Below are positions 1 through 7,007 of a DNA stretch of 12,969 nt, in pieces. Source of the stretch: CAZNHL01 sp964572965 (lineage in GTDB: Bacteria; Bacteroidota; Bacteroidia; Cytophagales; UBA9547). The notes below the pieces were generated by a model. The model made no database searches and had not been told where the DNA came from. It was given only the letters and a program-made list of their open reading frames with translations. Location of the stretch: assembly GCA_964572965.1 (NCBI GenBank), contig CAZNHL010000090.1, forward strand, positions 1 to 12,969, read 5' to 3'. Positions within the stretch are counted from its first letter, which is position 1. Each line of letters starts with the position of its first letter. The position numbers and the translations under genes were made by a program.

Positions 1-2556
1 CAATGAAGAACCGGAAGCTACTGAAAGGTGATTTATGCCAAATACACCTCCTACAGTAACTGTATGAGGAGACTGCACACTCACAATATATGAAGCTACC
101 GTGGGAGCCACAGTCGCTGAAACATAAGTCCCCCCGCGTAAAGAAGTCACCTCCCAAGTAGCTGCATCACCATAGTTTCCGCTCGCTTTACTTCTATAAT
201 ATTTAGCAACGACTACTTCTACCTGTGTTGCAGACATACTTGTACAGCCACCTTCAGTACGAGCAACGCTATAAATACCGGCGTGCATGGAATCAGCTAC
301 AGCTGTAACTACTGGTGCAGTACCCGTACCCACATAACTATTAGGCCCGGCCCAATTTAATGTACCTGATCCACTCGCCGCTAAAGTAAGCGAGGCCCCT
401 GGCACTGCCACAACAGGAGAAGTAGCCGTAGGTGATGAAGGCAGGCTTAAAACGGTAATACTGCCATTAGCCGCAGTAAAGCTATAATTGGCAGCCACAA
501 GACCTGCAACATTAGGTGTAATAGTGACACCCGGAGTTCCGGCAACAGTCGTATTGGTATAATTTGTAGTATACGTGGCAGTACCACTAATAACTGAGGA
601 CGTTTCACCATTGACAAAACCACTTGCGACATAGCTTCCTGCGCCTGTTACAGAAGAGGCTGCAGTAGCATAACAAACCGACTGATTAGCAGCTGTAATA
701 GTTAACGGAGCCTTGTTAATAACAAGTGTAACCGTTGTGCGAGGGGTACTTATGCAACCGGTGGCTGTATTTCGCGCAACTGCATAATACACATAAGTAC
801 CGGCATTCACGTGCGATGGAGAAAGTGTAGGTGTAGTTGTTCCGGTAATTACTTTATTACCTCCGGTAAGGGCATCATACCAGTCGGCAGTAGCGCCTGC
901 AGTAGCCGCTGACAAGGTTCTTCCAAGACCGTTATATGTAACCGTCGAATTACTTACTGTAGGCGCCGAAGGGAGGTCATTAACATTAACCACAATAGAA
1001 GCCTTAGGACTTACACAACTTCCTACCGTCTGAGTCACATCATAAATAGTAGAACCTACTGTAGCTGTAGAAGGTGTTGGAGCAGTAGAGCCAAAATTAG
1101 TAATTGAGCTATAGGTATAACTGACATTATAATATGCTCCTTTATTACCAGCATTTGTTCCTCCAGAATTATTTCTATAATAAGTCAAATATCCATCAGA
1201 CACATCTGAGCTATAATTATTATCCCAAACCAAAATATTCGCGCCTGCGGCACCTGAAGTCATACTGAAATAATAAGTACCGGCCGCAAGAGAGACTCCA
1301 CCGGAAAAAGTGAATGTTTGTACAGCATTAGCGCCAATATTAGCAGTATTACTCACTCCCTGAGAAACATTACCGGTATTAAATATGGTAACCTGTACAT
1401 TATTACTTCCACTTCCCGCACCCCTTATGTTAACACTGTTTATTGTCAGTGGCGAAAGCACCACAAAAGTCCACCTATAGCTATTACCAGAATAACCGGA
1501 CACCGTAGCAGGTGCAGTTGGCGCAAAAAAACCATTTCCGCTAGTACCTGTTGACCAGTTCAAATTCACTCCGGTAGCTGTCAAGGGCGAAGCCGTCTCA
1601 TTCTTACATAAGTTTACCGGGGTTGTTACTCCCGGGGCAGCCGGCACGGCATTTACAGTAACTGTACCTGCAACAAAAACAGTAAAGCTATAATTACTCG
1701 CTACCAATGATCCTATAGCAGGCGTAATTGTCACACCTCCGGTACCAGCAGGTGTAGTTATAGTATAGTTTGTTGTATAAGCCGGACTACCACTGATCAC
1801 AGAAGCTGTTTCGCTATTTACAAAGCCGGTTGCTGTATAACTACCGGCTCCTGTTACTGTAGCTACAGGTGTACCATAACAAACGGCCTGATTACCGGCA
1901 GTAATTGTTAATGCTTTTCGAGAAACAGTGTTACCACTTGATGCTGTAGCAACATTTACAGTAGTCGCGCCCGAACTCGTCAATACCACATTTAAAGAAT
2001 TATAACTTCCAACAGGAGCAGTAGCCCTTAAACGCACATAAACAGTAGTTGCGGCAATTGTACCGGCAGCACCTACTGTAAGACTAGTACTATAGGTACC
2101 ACCAGAAGTTAAAGACACCTCAAATCCGGCGGGAGCAGTAACCAATATACCGGCCGTCATATTAACTCCGGAAACACTAAAGCTGGTTGCTGATGAGGCT
2201 GTACCATAAGTAGTGCTAACCGCACTCAATGTACCTGTAGTAGTGATCGTTGGCGAAGAGCTCCCACAAACTCCATTATCGGCCCAACGTGTAGAGCTTT
2301 GAGCATGCCCCGTAGGAGGAACATTAAAATGCGGACAATTGCGTCCTCCGTAACTCACCTGACAACCATTGCTATAGTAGCCTGTGGAACATCCTGTAGT
2401 TGCCGAATAGCTAACATAAGCAGGGGCACAAGCCTGCCCATAAGTTAAACTCGGCACAATGCTAAAGAAGAATAGCAGTGAAATAAGCAAGTAAAGACCC
2501 GCGCTTCCATAGAAACACCGCATATACCTCATTATCAGATCAGAAAACTTTTTCAT
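1..2556 (-). CDS. Large secreted multi-domain surface protein (MBG and Ig-like modules), N-terminal 852 residues, C-terminus off the window
   Basis: The frame is open without a stop from the ATG at 2556 to base 1, so the gene continues off the left edge. A signal peptide covers residues 1-40: a basic start, a hydrophobic run from L21 to V34, and likely cleavage near TYG/QAC. ATGs at codons 9 and 12 are alternative starts. A cysteine-containing segment follows (C43, C56, C65, C74, C97). Next comes a beta-rich module with TGTLSAVSTTYG (about 102-212), then MBG-type module 1 (214-302), an Ig-like module interrupted by an extra Gly/Asn/Ser-rich domain (about 303-525), a second Ig-like module (about 526-612), MBG-type module 2 (615-703), and a third Ig-like module. 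The visible end (about 781-852) begins YYRSKASGNYGDAATWE, a segment type common in Bacteroidota secreted proteins. Such proteins are usually exported by the type IX system and carry a C-terminal sorting domain, which cannot be seen here. A role in adhesion is inferred from the architecture; no enzymatic motif was recognised. Confidence 0.85.
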   Translation of the reverse strand, partial: MKKFSDLIMRYMRCFYGSAGLYLLISLLFFFSIVPSLTYGQACAPAYVSYSATTGCSTGYYSNGCQVSYGGRNCPHFNVPPTGHAQSSTRWADNGVCGSSSPTITTTGTLSAVSTTYGTASSATSFSVSGVNMTAGILVTAPAGFEVSLTSGGTYSTSLTVGAAGTIAATTVYVRLRATAPVGSYNSLNVVLTSSGATTVNVATASSGNTVSRKALTITAGNQAVCYGTPVATVTGAGSYTATGFVNSETASVISGSPAYTTNYTITTPAGTGGVTITPAIGSLVASNYSFTVFVAGTVTVNAVPAAPGVTTPVNLCKNETASPLTATGVNLNWSTGTSGNGFFAPTAPATVSGYSGNSYRWTFVVLSPLTINSVNIRGAGSGSNNVQVTIFNTGNVSQGVSNTANIGANAVQTFTFSGGVSLAAGTYYFSMTSGAAGANILVWDNNYSSDVSDGYLTYYRNNSGGTNAGNKGAYYNVSYTYSSITNFGSTAPTPSTATVGSTIYDVTQTVGSCVSPKASIVVNVNDLPSAPTVSNSTVTYNGLGRTLSAATAGATADWYDALTGGNKVITGTTTPTLSPSHVNAGTYVYYAVARNTATGCISTPRTTVTLVINKAPLTITAANQSVCYATAASSVTGAGSYVASGFVNGETSSVISGTATYTTNYTNTTVAGTPGVTITPNVAGLVAANYSFTAANGSITVLSLPSSPTATSPVVAVPGASLTLAASGSGTLNWAGPNSYVGTGTAPVVTAVADSMHAGIYSVARTEGGCTSMSATQVEVVVAKYYRSKASGNYGDAATWEVTSLRGGTYVSATVAPTVASYIVSVQSPHTVTVGGVFGINHLSVASGSSL
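448..714 (-). repeat. MBG-type module, copy 2 of the surface protein
   Basis: These bases encode residues 615-703 of the surface protein. The module starts APLTITAANQSVCYATA and ends NYSFTAANGSITV. It parallels copy 1 at 1651-1917 almost position for position: LTITA-NQ-VCY, TGAGSY-A-GFVN-ET, SVISG, YTTNYT, GVTITP, NYSFT. The pattern fits the MBG (YGX-type) family, although here the usual YG is YA. The two copies have diverged in DNA sequence, so this looks like an old internal duplication. Confidence 0.75.
1651..1917 (-). repeat. MBG-type module, copy 1 of the surface protein
   Basis: These bases encode residues 214-302. The module starts KALTITAGNQAVCYGTP, with the CYG signature retained, runs through SGSPAYTTNYTITTPAG, and ends NYSFTVFVAGTVTVN. 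It is the intact partner of copy 2 at 448-714. MBG modules are small beta-sandwich repeats in secreted Bacteroidota proteins. Confidence 0.75.
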
Positions 2557-2629
2557 ATTTATTTTAATTAGTTAGTTTGAGAGAATTCATTATCATAGCA
2601 AGGACATCAGGTAAAACCCTAATTTCCCA

Positions 2630-2899
2630 TTAAAACAGACGCTTAATGAAACTATGCAGGCATCGTTTCATCGTTTTCTGTTTTTTTGCTTTTTTATTCA
2701 ACCCGCCGGAAACCGTATTTATGCCGCACAACATATTGACTACCGGAACACTGAAATTGTGAGAAAGAAAAACAGATCCATTAGTGGTGCTGAATGCACT
2801 AAGAGTACCAGTAAATGTGATAGAAAGAATAGAGCTCCTATGCGTAGAGAAAGAAGGAAGGAACCAGTATCTTATGGTATTCCGGAGATTTGATTTCAT
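2630..2899 (-). pseudogene. Eroded fragment of the TGTLSA surface-protein module
   Basis: An 89-codon minus-strand frame (ATG at 2899, stop at 2630) contains TGTLSAFSTTNG, then HNFSVPVVNM, CGI and SGG. The neighbouring intact gene has TGTLSAVSTTYG, SFSVSGVNM, AGI and APAG at residues 107-135. By eye about half of some 46 aligned residues match, without gaps. After that point the frame turns into a lysine-rich tail (KKAKKQKTMKRC) unlike any secreted module. There is no signal peptide: the first 25 residues are basic and lack a hydrophobic core. The best reading is the decayed remnant of a paralogous or duplicated 5' portion of the surface-protein gene, lying directly upstream of it on the same strand. 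Expression is doubtful. Confidence 0.55.
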
Positions 2900-3592
2900 G
2901 GTTTTATAGTTTTATGCTACACTAGTTAGACGTACAATGTTAATTGTACTTTTAGATTGCCATAAATTATAAATACCCTACACTTAATTTAAATACGTTA
3001 AGACATAATTTAAATACGCTAAGCCTTAATATAAGTTTTATACACTAAATCTAAGTTCAAGTGCAACACTATTAATCCTTAAGCGCCCATAAAGGTGATC
3101 AAAAAACTATTAAAAATAAAAGCCGACACACCTGATTATATACACAAAAAACACCAGATCAGCAGCAAAAAATAGGACTTTTCAATGAAATAAAAATCAA
3201 AAAGAGTAAAGAATTTTCTTATAAAAAACAGAAAATGAGTCAAATAAACATGCTCCCATATAAAACCATAGAGAATAGATATAAAAATCTCAAAAACATT
3301 GTTTAAGCATTATATCCCTTTATTTCAAAAGCGAAAGTGTAGAATAATTCCACACTTTTCCACACAGACCTACCACCCCGCCCAAAGACAACAATTATCC
3401 ATACAAATATTACATCAAAAAAGAACGCATATAAAAAAAACAAGGTCAAAAAAAATTACAATTTTTTGATTTTTTTTGTGATTGGTCGAAAAAAAGAAGC
3501 ATTACGACATAAAAATTTTAAAAACATCTTCCCAAGAGGCTAAAAAGAAGTCAATAAAAAATACTATTTTACTAAAAAACTTACATCAAAAA
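2900..3592. other. AT-rich intergenic region without a recognisable gene
   Basis: About 690 bases upstream of the eroded module and downstream of topB. It is very AT-rich, with A- and T-runs near 3420-3475. It holds a GTACAAT/ATTGTAC inverted repeat near 2932-2950, the tandem repeat at 2963-3047 and an AAAGTGT/ACACTTT inverted repeat at 3334-3358. A short plus-strand frame (3482-3706) runs into topB antisense and is low-complexity, so I do not call it. No tRNA, rRNA or obvious terminator was seen. Confidence 0.6.
2963..3047. repeat. Degenerate 21-bp tandem repeat
   Basis: Two adjacent units, 2985-3002 (TAATTTAAATACGTTAAG) and 3006-3023 (TAATTTAAATACGCTAAG), differ at one of 18 bases and sit 21 bp apart. 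A weaker unit precedes them (from about 2963, TAAATTATAAATACCC) and another follows (from about 3027, TAATATAAG). The period of about two helical turns could suit a protein-binding array, but the AT-rich composition makes chance slippage equally plausible. Confidence 0.5.
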
Positions 3593-5737
3593 CTACTCAA
3601 CTCCTATATTAAAGTTACCATCCATTACAAGTTTTGCATCCATGGCTGCCTCACTCCCAGGCACAAACAATCCCTTAATCTTAGCCGTTTTACCTTTATT
3701 TATTAAGTCAGCAATGTGCTTATCTGTCAACTTTTTACCGAAGGCTTCAAAAGGTACTTTGAAACCACAAACCTGGAAGTTTGCACAGCCATAAGCTGTT
3801 TTCCCTTTTTTCAACACCTGATTCTTACATTTGGGACACTTTAGTTCCTCAATGTTAACTTCTTCTTTAGATGCTCTGGGTTTCGTTTCCTTCTTAGACT
3901 TTTCAACCTCTGCTTCTACAGGTTTATCCTCTGCAATTGTAATAGCAGTTCTCCGTGTATTTCTTATTACCTCGTTGGTAAGATCTACCACCATTTGAAT
4001 CAACTCCTGTTTAAAGGTATCCAGCTCATATTGTCCTTTCTCCATCAAACGCAGCTTTTTTTCCCAGTTACCTGTCAGCTCTGCACTTTTCAAAAGTTCT
4101 GACTGAATCGTATCAATCAGATCCATACCGGTTTGAGTAGCAAAAATATTTTTCTTCTTCTTTTCTATGTACTTGCGCTTAAAAAGCGTTTCAATAATAT
4201 TAGCGCGTGTAGAAGGACGTCCAATCCCATTATCTTTCAACAATTCACGCATTTCCTCATCTTCCACCTGCTTACCGGCAGTTTCCATAGCACGGAGCAA
4301 AGTAGCTTCAGTNNNNNNNNNNGCTTCAGTAAAAGCCTTTGGCGGCGTTGTTTTCCCCTGATGTATTCTTGGTTCATGCGGACCGCTCTCACCCACCTCA
4401 AATAAAGGCATGGTTTTCAGTTCCTCCTCATCCTCTTTATTTGTATTTACATCCTTGGCATAAACCTCTTTCCAGCCGGGTTCAAGAATCTGCTTTCCGG
4501 TTGCTTTGAACTCTAACTGGCCGACCTTCCCCAGTACAGTTGTGTTAGAAACCTTACATTCAGGATAAAACGCTGCAATAAATCTCTTTGCAATTAAATC
4601 ATACACCCTTTTCTCTTCCAGCACCAAACCTCCCGGATGCACACCTGTAGGTATAATAGCATGGTGATCTGTTACTTTTGTATCATCAAAGACTGATTTT
4701 AATTTAGGAATCGGTTTAGCTAAGACGGGAGCCAGCAAAGCAGCATAAGGAGTCATATTCTGCATAATCCCTTCAATCTTTGGATGTAAATCTTCTGAAA
4801 GATATGTAGTATCAACCCTCGGATACGTTACCAGCTTCTTTTCATAAAGGTTCTGAATAAACTTCAATGTATCTTCCGCTGAATAACCGAACTTCTTATT
4901 GGCTTCAACCTGAAGTGCAGTCAAATCAAACAGGCGGGGATTACCTTCTTTCGCTTCTTTCTTTTCAAAAGAAGTAACAACAAAGAGGTGCTCCTTTAAA
5001 TAAGCCAGCCCCTTTTCTGCTTTTTCAGGATTCCTGATACGATCAATGCTGGCAGTAAATTCCGTTTCACGGTATAGCGTTTTAAGCTCCCAATATTCTT
5101 CAGAAGTAAAAGCATTTATTTCCTTTTGACGCTGAACAATCATAGCAAGCGTAGGCGTTTGTACCCTACCGATTGACAATACTACTTTCCCTTGCCCAAA
5201 TTTTTTGGTAAAAAGGCGCGTGGCATTCATCCCCAGTAGCCAGTCACCTATGGCACGGGCACTGCCTGCAGCATACAAATTATTGAACTGCTCGCTCTCT
5301 TTCAGTTTCAAAAAACCTTCTTTAATTGCTTCTTCCGTAAGAGAAGATATCCAAAGCCGCTTAACCGGCGCTGTACATTTTGCTTTAAGTAAAACCCAAC
5401 GTTGAATGAGCTCTCCCTCCTGCCCGGCATCACCACAATTAATAACTTCTTCACTTTGCTGAACCAATTGCTCAATAATACCAAATTGCTTGATAACACC
5501 TGCATTATCAATTAGCTTGATACCAAAAGAAGGCGGAATCATCGGGAGATCTTCTAATCGCCACATTTTCCAGCGGTCAGTATAATCGTGGGGCTCTTTA
5601 AGGGTACAAAAATGGCCGAAAGTCCAGGTTACCTGATAGCCATTGCCTTCATAATAACCATCTTTCCGTTGCTTTGCACCAAGTACCTGCGCAATATCCT
5701 TCGCCACACTTGGCTTTTCTGCAATGCAAACTTTCAT
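3593..5737 (-). CDS. topB: DNA topoisomerase III (type IA)
   Basis: The 714-codon frame, including four unknown residues in the N gap, encodes a type IA topoisomerase. These enzymes cut one DNA strand through a 5'-phosphotyrosine, pass a strand and reseal, acting in decatenation and recombination. The N-terminal Toprim domain starts KVCIAEKPSVAKDIAQVLGA, with E7 as the conserved acidic residue, and includes GDAGQEGEL (D103, E107, E109). The central domain has SIGRVQTPTLAMIVQRQKEI (189-208). The catalytic tyrosine is most likely Y305 in VTYPRVDTTYLSEDL. Then come TEATLLRAMETAG and DNGIGRPSTRANIIETLFKR. The C-terminus carries a zinc-finger-like set C634, C637, C651, C657. Length is in the usual range. 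The ATG at 5737 precedes the conserved first strand directly. There is no clear Shine-Dalgarno sequence. It lies 169 bp downstream of the ABM-fold gene on the same strand; co-transcription is possible but not shown. Confidence 0.95.
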   Translation of the reverse strand: MKVCIAEKPSVAKDIAQVLGAKQRKDGYYEGNGYQVTWTFGHFCTLKEPHDYTDRWKMWRLEDLPMIPPSFGIKLIDNAGVIKQFGIIEQLVQQSEEVINCGDAGQEGELIQRWVLLKAKCTAPVKRLWISSLTEEAIKEGFLKLKESEQFNNLYAAGSARAIGDWLLGMNATRLFTKKFGQGKVVLSIGRVQTPTLAMIVQRQKEINAFTSEEYWELKTLYRETEFTASIDRIRNPEKAEKGLAYLKEHLFVVTSFEKKEAKEGNPRLFDLTALQVEANKKFGYSAEDTLKFIQNLYEKKLVTYPRVDTTYLSEDLHPKIEGIMQNMTPYAALLAPVLAKPIPKLKSVFDDTKVTDHHAIIPTGVHPGGLVLEEKRVYDLIAKRFIAAFYPECKVSNTTVLGKVGQLEFKATGKQILEPGWKEVYAKDVNTNKEDEEELKTMPLFEVGESGPHEPRIHQGKTTPPKAFTEXXXXTEATLLRAMETAGKQVEDEEMRELLKDNGIGRPSTRANIIETLFKRKYIEKKKKNIFATQTGMDLIDTIQSELLKSAELTGNWEKKLRLMEKGQYELDTFKQELIQMVVDLTNEVIRNTRRTAITIAEDKPVEAEVEKSKKETKPRASKEEVNIEELKCPKCKNQVLKKGKTAYGCANFQVCGFKVPFEAFGKKLTDKHIADLINKGKTAKIKGLFVPGSEAAMDAKLVMDGNFNIGVE
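4305..4330. other. Scaffold gap of 10 N flanked by an 8-bp direct duplicate
   Basis: Ns occupy 4313-4322 inside topB. The octamer GCTTCAGT stands immediately on both sides (4305-4312 and 4323-4330). Removing the 10 Ns and one octamer takes out 18 bases, exactly six codons, and restores AFTEATLLRAMETAG, the continuous motif expected of the family. The gap is therefore probably an unmerged contig overlap rather than missing sequence. Confidence 0.85.
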
Positions 5738-5767
5738 AGATTAAGTGTTAGAGTCGTGTGATGTTAC

Positions 5768-5858
5768 CAGGTATTGGCTTTAAGTGTAGGTAGTTACCGT
5801 TGATTTAAAGATTTTTTATATTGGAAGATTATGAAAATCAGCATGAAGTATCTTTAAT
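5768..5858. repeat. Intergenic repeat element, copy A
   Basis: It lies in the spacer upstream of topB. It aligns with copy B (6201-6276) through CAGGTnTTnG, AGGTAnTTACCGT, ATTTnAAGATT, GAAGAnTATGAAAA and a final TnTTTAAT, with an extra 8-9 bases in the middle. By eye identity is around three quarters outside the gaps. The function is unknown; it may be a short dispersed intergenic repeat or a shared regulatory region. Confidence 0.5.
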
Positions 5859-5906
5859 ACAACTCCAATTTTACAATCTTTTAATTTTTGTAATCTCCCA
5901 ATTAAT

Positions 5907-6197
5907 TCATTCTATGGCTTTATAATGTTCCACTACCGGAAACGGGTCATAATAGTGATGAAGCAACGCTTTCCATTTTACATAGGCCTCTGATTCCCTG
6001 AAACCAACAGTGTGATCTTCCAGCTTCTCCCAATTTACCAAAAGGAGATACTGATTATCTTTCTCAACGCACTTTTGCAAAGAATGGCTGACATAGCCTT
6101 TAATAGAACTTATATATTGACCGGCCACAACAAAGTCTCTTTCAAAAGCACCCTTTTGTCCGGCTTTCACATTCAGAATAGCTACTTCAAGAATCAT
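5907..6197 (-). CDS. Small antibiotic biosynthesis monooxygenase (ABM)-fold protein
   Basis: The product is a 96-residue cytoplasmic protein of the dimeric alpha/beta-barrel type. It opens with the strand MILEVAILNVKAGQ, continues with FERDF and SSIKGYVSHSLQKCVE, then YLLLVNWEKLEDHTVGFRESEAYVKWKALLHHY, and ends with PFPVVEHYKAI. The W-L-D-H-x-x-F-R-S pattern and the closing P-x-V-x-H-Y are typical of the ABM family. Members range from heme- or quinol-degrading monooxygenases to proteins with no known reaction, so no substrate can be assigned. It lies between the nitroreductase gene (108 bp upstream) and topB (169 bp downstream) on the same strand. Pairing with a flavin enzyme is suggestive of redox or detoxification work, but that is inference. 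Confidence 0.85.
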   Translation of the reverse strand: MILEVAILNVKAGQKGAFERDFVVAGQYISSIKGYVSHSLQKCVEKDNQYLLLVNWEKLEDHTVGFRESEAYVKWKALLHHYYDPFPVVEHYKAIE

Positions 6198-6200
6198 AAG

Positions 6201-6276
6201 CAGGTTTTAGTTGTCAGGTACTTACCGTAATTTGAAGATTGAAAGACTATGAAAACCTGTATTAGTTTCTTTTAAT
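6201..6276. repeat. Intergenic repeat element, copy B
   Basis: It lies in the spacer directly upstream of the ABM-fold gene start (6197). It resembles copy A at 5768-5858 along its whole length. It also carries a perfect inverted repeat, CAGGTTTT at 6201-6208 and AAAACCTG at 6252-6259, 43 bases apart, so the ends of the element are complementary. Confidence 0.5.
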
Positions 6277-6305
6277 GAATCCTGAATTTTATTTTTTAAT
6301 CCTTA

Positions 6306-6878
6306 CTATTCCTCCCAGGTCACTTTTTCTTCTATCGGACTCCGGTTAGCTTCTCTGTCAGGTGCTTCATGATAACCCATATAGAATAAGCCTATACATT
6401 TCTCATTAGAGTCCAGTTTTAAAAACTCTTTGTATGTATCCAGATTTCCCGGTGTACTCCAATATGCCCCAACATTTAATGAGGTTGCTGTAAGCCACAT
6501 ATTTTGTACAGCACAGGCTACTGACGCCAGCTCTTCCCATTCCGGCACTTTACCTGACAAATTCATACTAATTACTATCACACAGGAAGACTGTAATACT
6601 TTTTCTTTTGTATTTCTATGTTTAGCAGGCATAAACTCCTCTGCCGGAGTTGTTTTCTGATATTGGTCAGCAAGGAAATCGGCCAGCCTTTCAAGGGCTT
6701 TGCCTCTGAACACCTTAAATCTCCAGGGCTCTGTCAGTTTATGTGTAGGAGCATAATTAGCACTGGCTAAAATCTCTTCAATAACAGCTTTGGGGATTTC
6801 CTGATCCGTATAACTTTGCGGGAATATACTCCTGCGCTGACGGATCAATTCTGACAACACTTCCTGCTTATTATTCAT
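6306..6878 (-). CDS. Nitroreductase-family flavoprotein (YdjA-like)
   Basis: The frame extends to a TTG at 6893, but the ATG at 6878 gives a normal 190-residue protein starting MNNKQEVLSELIRQRRS, so I place the start there. The family binds FMN and uses NAD(P)H to reduce nitro compounds, quinones or unsaturated substrates in the cytoplasm. Visible features are the phosphate-contacting R15-R16-S17, ASANYAPTHKLTEPWRFKVF (38-57), the central helix VACAVQNMWLTATSLNVGAY (120-139) and GLFYMGYHEAP near the C-terminus. The short length and the APTHKLTEPWRF segment fit the YdjA-like subgroup. The physiological substrate is unknown. The start faces the rraB-family gene across a 129-bp divergent spacer with an operator-like inverted repeat. 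Confidence 0.9.
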   Translation of the reverse strand: MNNKQEVLSELIRQRRSIFPQSYTDQEIPKAVIEEILASANYAPTHKLTEPWRFKVFRGKALERLADFLADQYQKTTPAEEFMPAKHRNTKEKVLQSSCVIVISMNLSGKVPEWEELASVACAVQNMWLTATSLNVGAYWSTPGNLDTYKEFLKLDSNEKCIGLFYMGYHEAPDREANRSPIEEKVTWEE

Positions 6879-6925
6879 CGCTAAAATTTTCAAAACTAAA
6901 AATACGGCTTTTTAACCTTTCGAAA

Positions 6926-6950
6926 AAGCATGAACTAATAGTTCTTGCTT
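6926..6950. promoter_or_regulatory. Operator-like inverted repeat in the divergent spacer
   Basis: The 12-base arms AAGCATGAACTA and TAGTTCTTGCTT flank one central A and match at 11 of 12 positions; the inner 13 bases GAACTAATAGTTC are perfect. It lies 48 bp from the nitroreductase ATG and 58 bp from the rraB-family ATG. Size and symmetry suit a homodimeric repressor or activator. No regulator gene is adjacent, so the binding protein is unknown. Confidence 0.5.
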
Positions 6951-7007
6951 CTAATTTCAAACAAAGTAAAAAGCTTTAAATTGCATAAAATTTAAAAGTC
7001 ACTCAAC

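Noticed and set aside
447..632. Minus-strand frame within the surface-protein gene, and the plus-strand frame 1318-1554
   Set aside because: Both are alternative-frame shadows of the continuous 852-codon frame. Their composition is leucine- or isoleucine/threonine-biased, with no motif.
2654..2893. Plus-strand 79-residue frame opposite the eroded module
   Set aside because: The opposite strand carries the explainable similarity to the adjacent protein. This frame is basic and matches nothing known to me.
2963..3047. Short CRISPR array
   Set aside because: Units are adjacent at a 21-bp period, with no unique spacers of normal length and no cas genes.
3330..3410. Cluster of DnaA-box-like words (TTTTCCACA, TTATCCATA, AATTCCACA) in AT-rich DNA, suggesting a replication origin
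   Set aside because: Only one word fits TTWTNCACA; the others have one or two mismatches. No dnaA, dnaN or other origin-linked gene is present, and a topoisomerase gene alone is no marker.
3482..3706. Plus-strand 74-residue frame
   Set aside because: It is a lysine/asparagine-rich frame from AT-rich DNA that runs antisense into the end of topB, with no recognisable start signal or family.
4133..4405. Plus-strand open frames opposite topB (also 4167-4361 and 5205-5405)
   Set aside because: They lie antisense to a strongly conserved gene, cross the N gap in two cases, and show no family features.
6879..6893. Nitroreductase start at the upstream TTG
   Set aside because: The ATG at 6878 gives the usual family N-terminus. 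The extra five residues add nothing conserved, and a TTG start is not needed.
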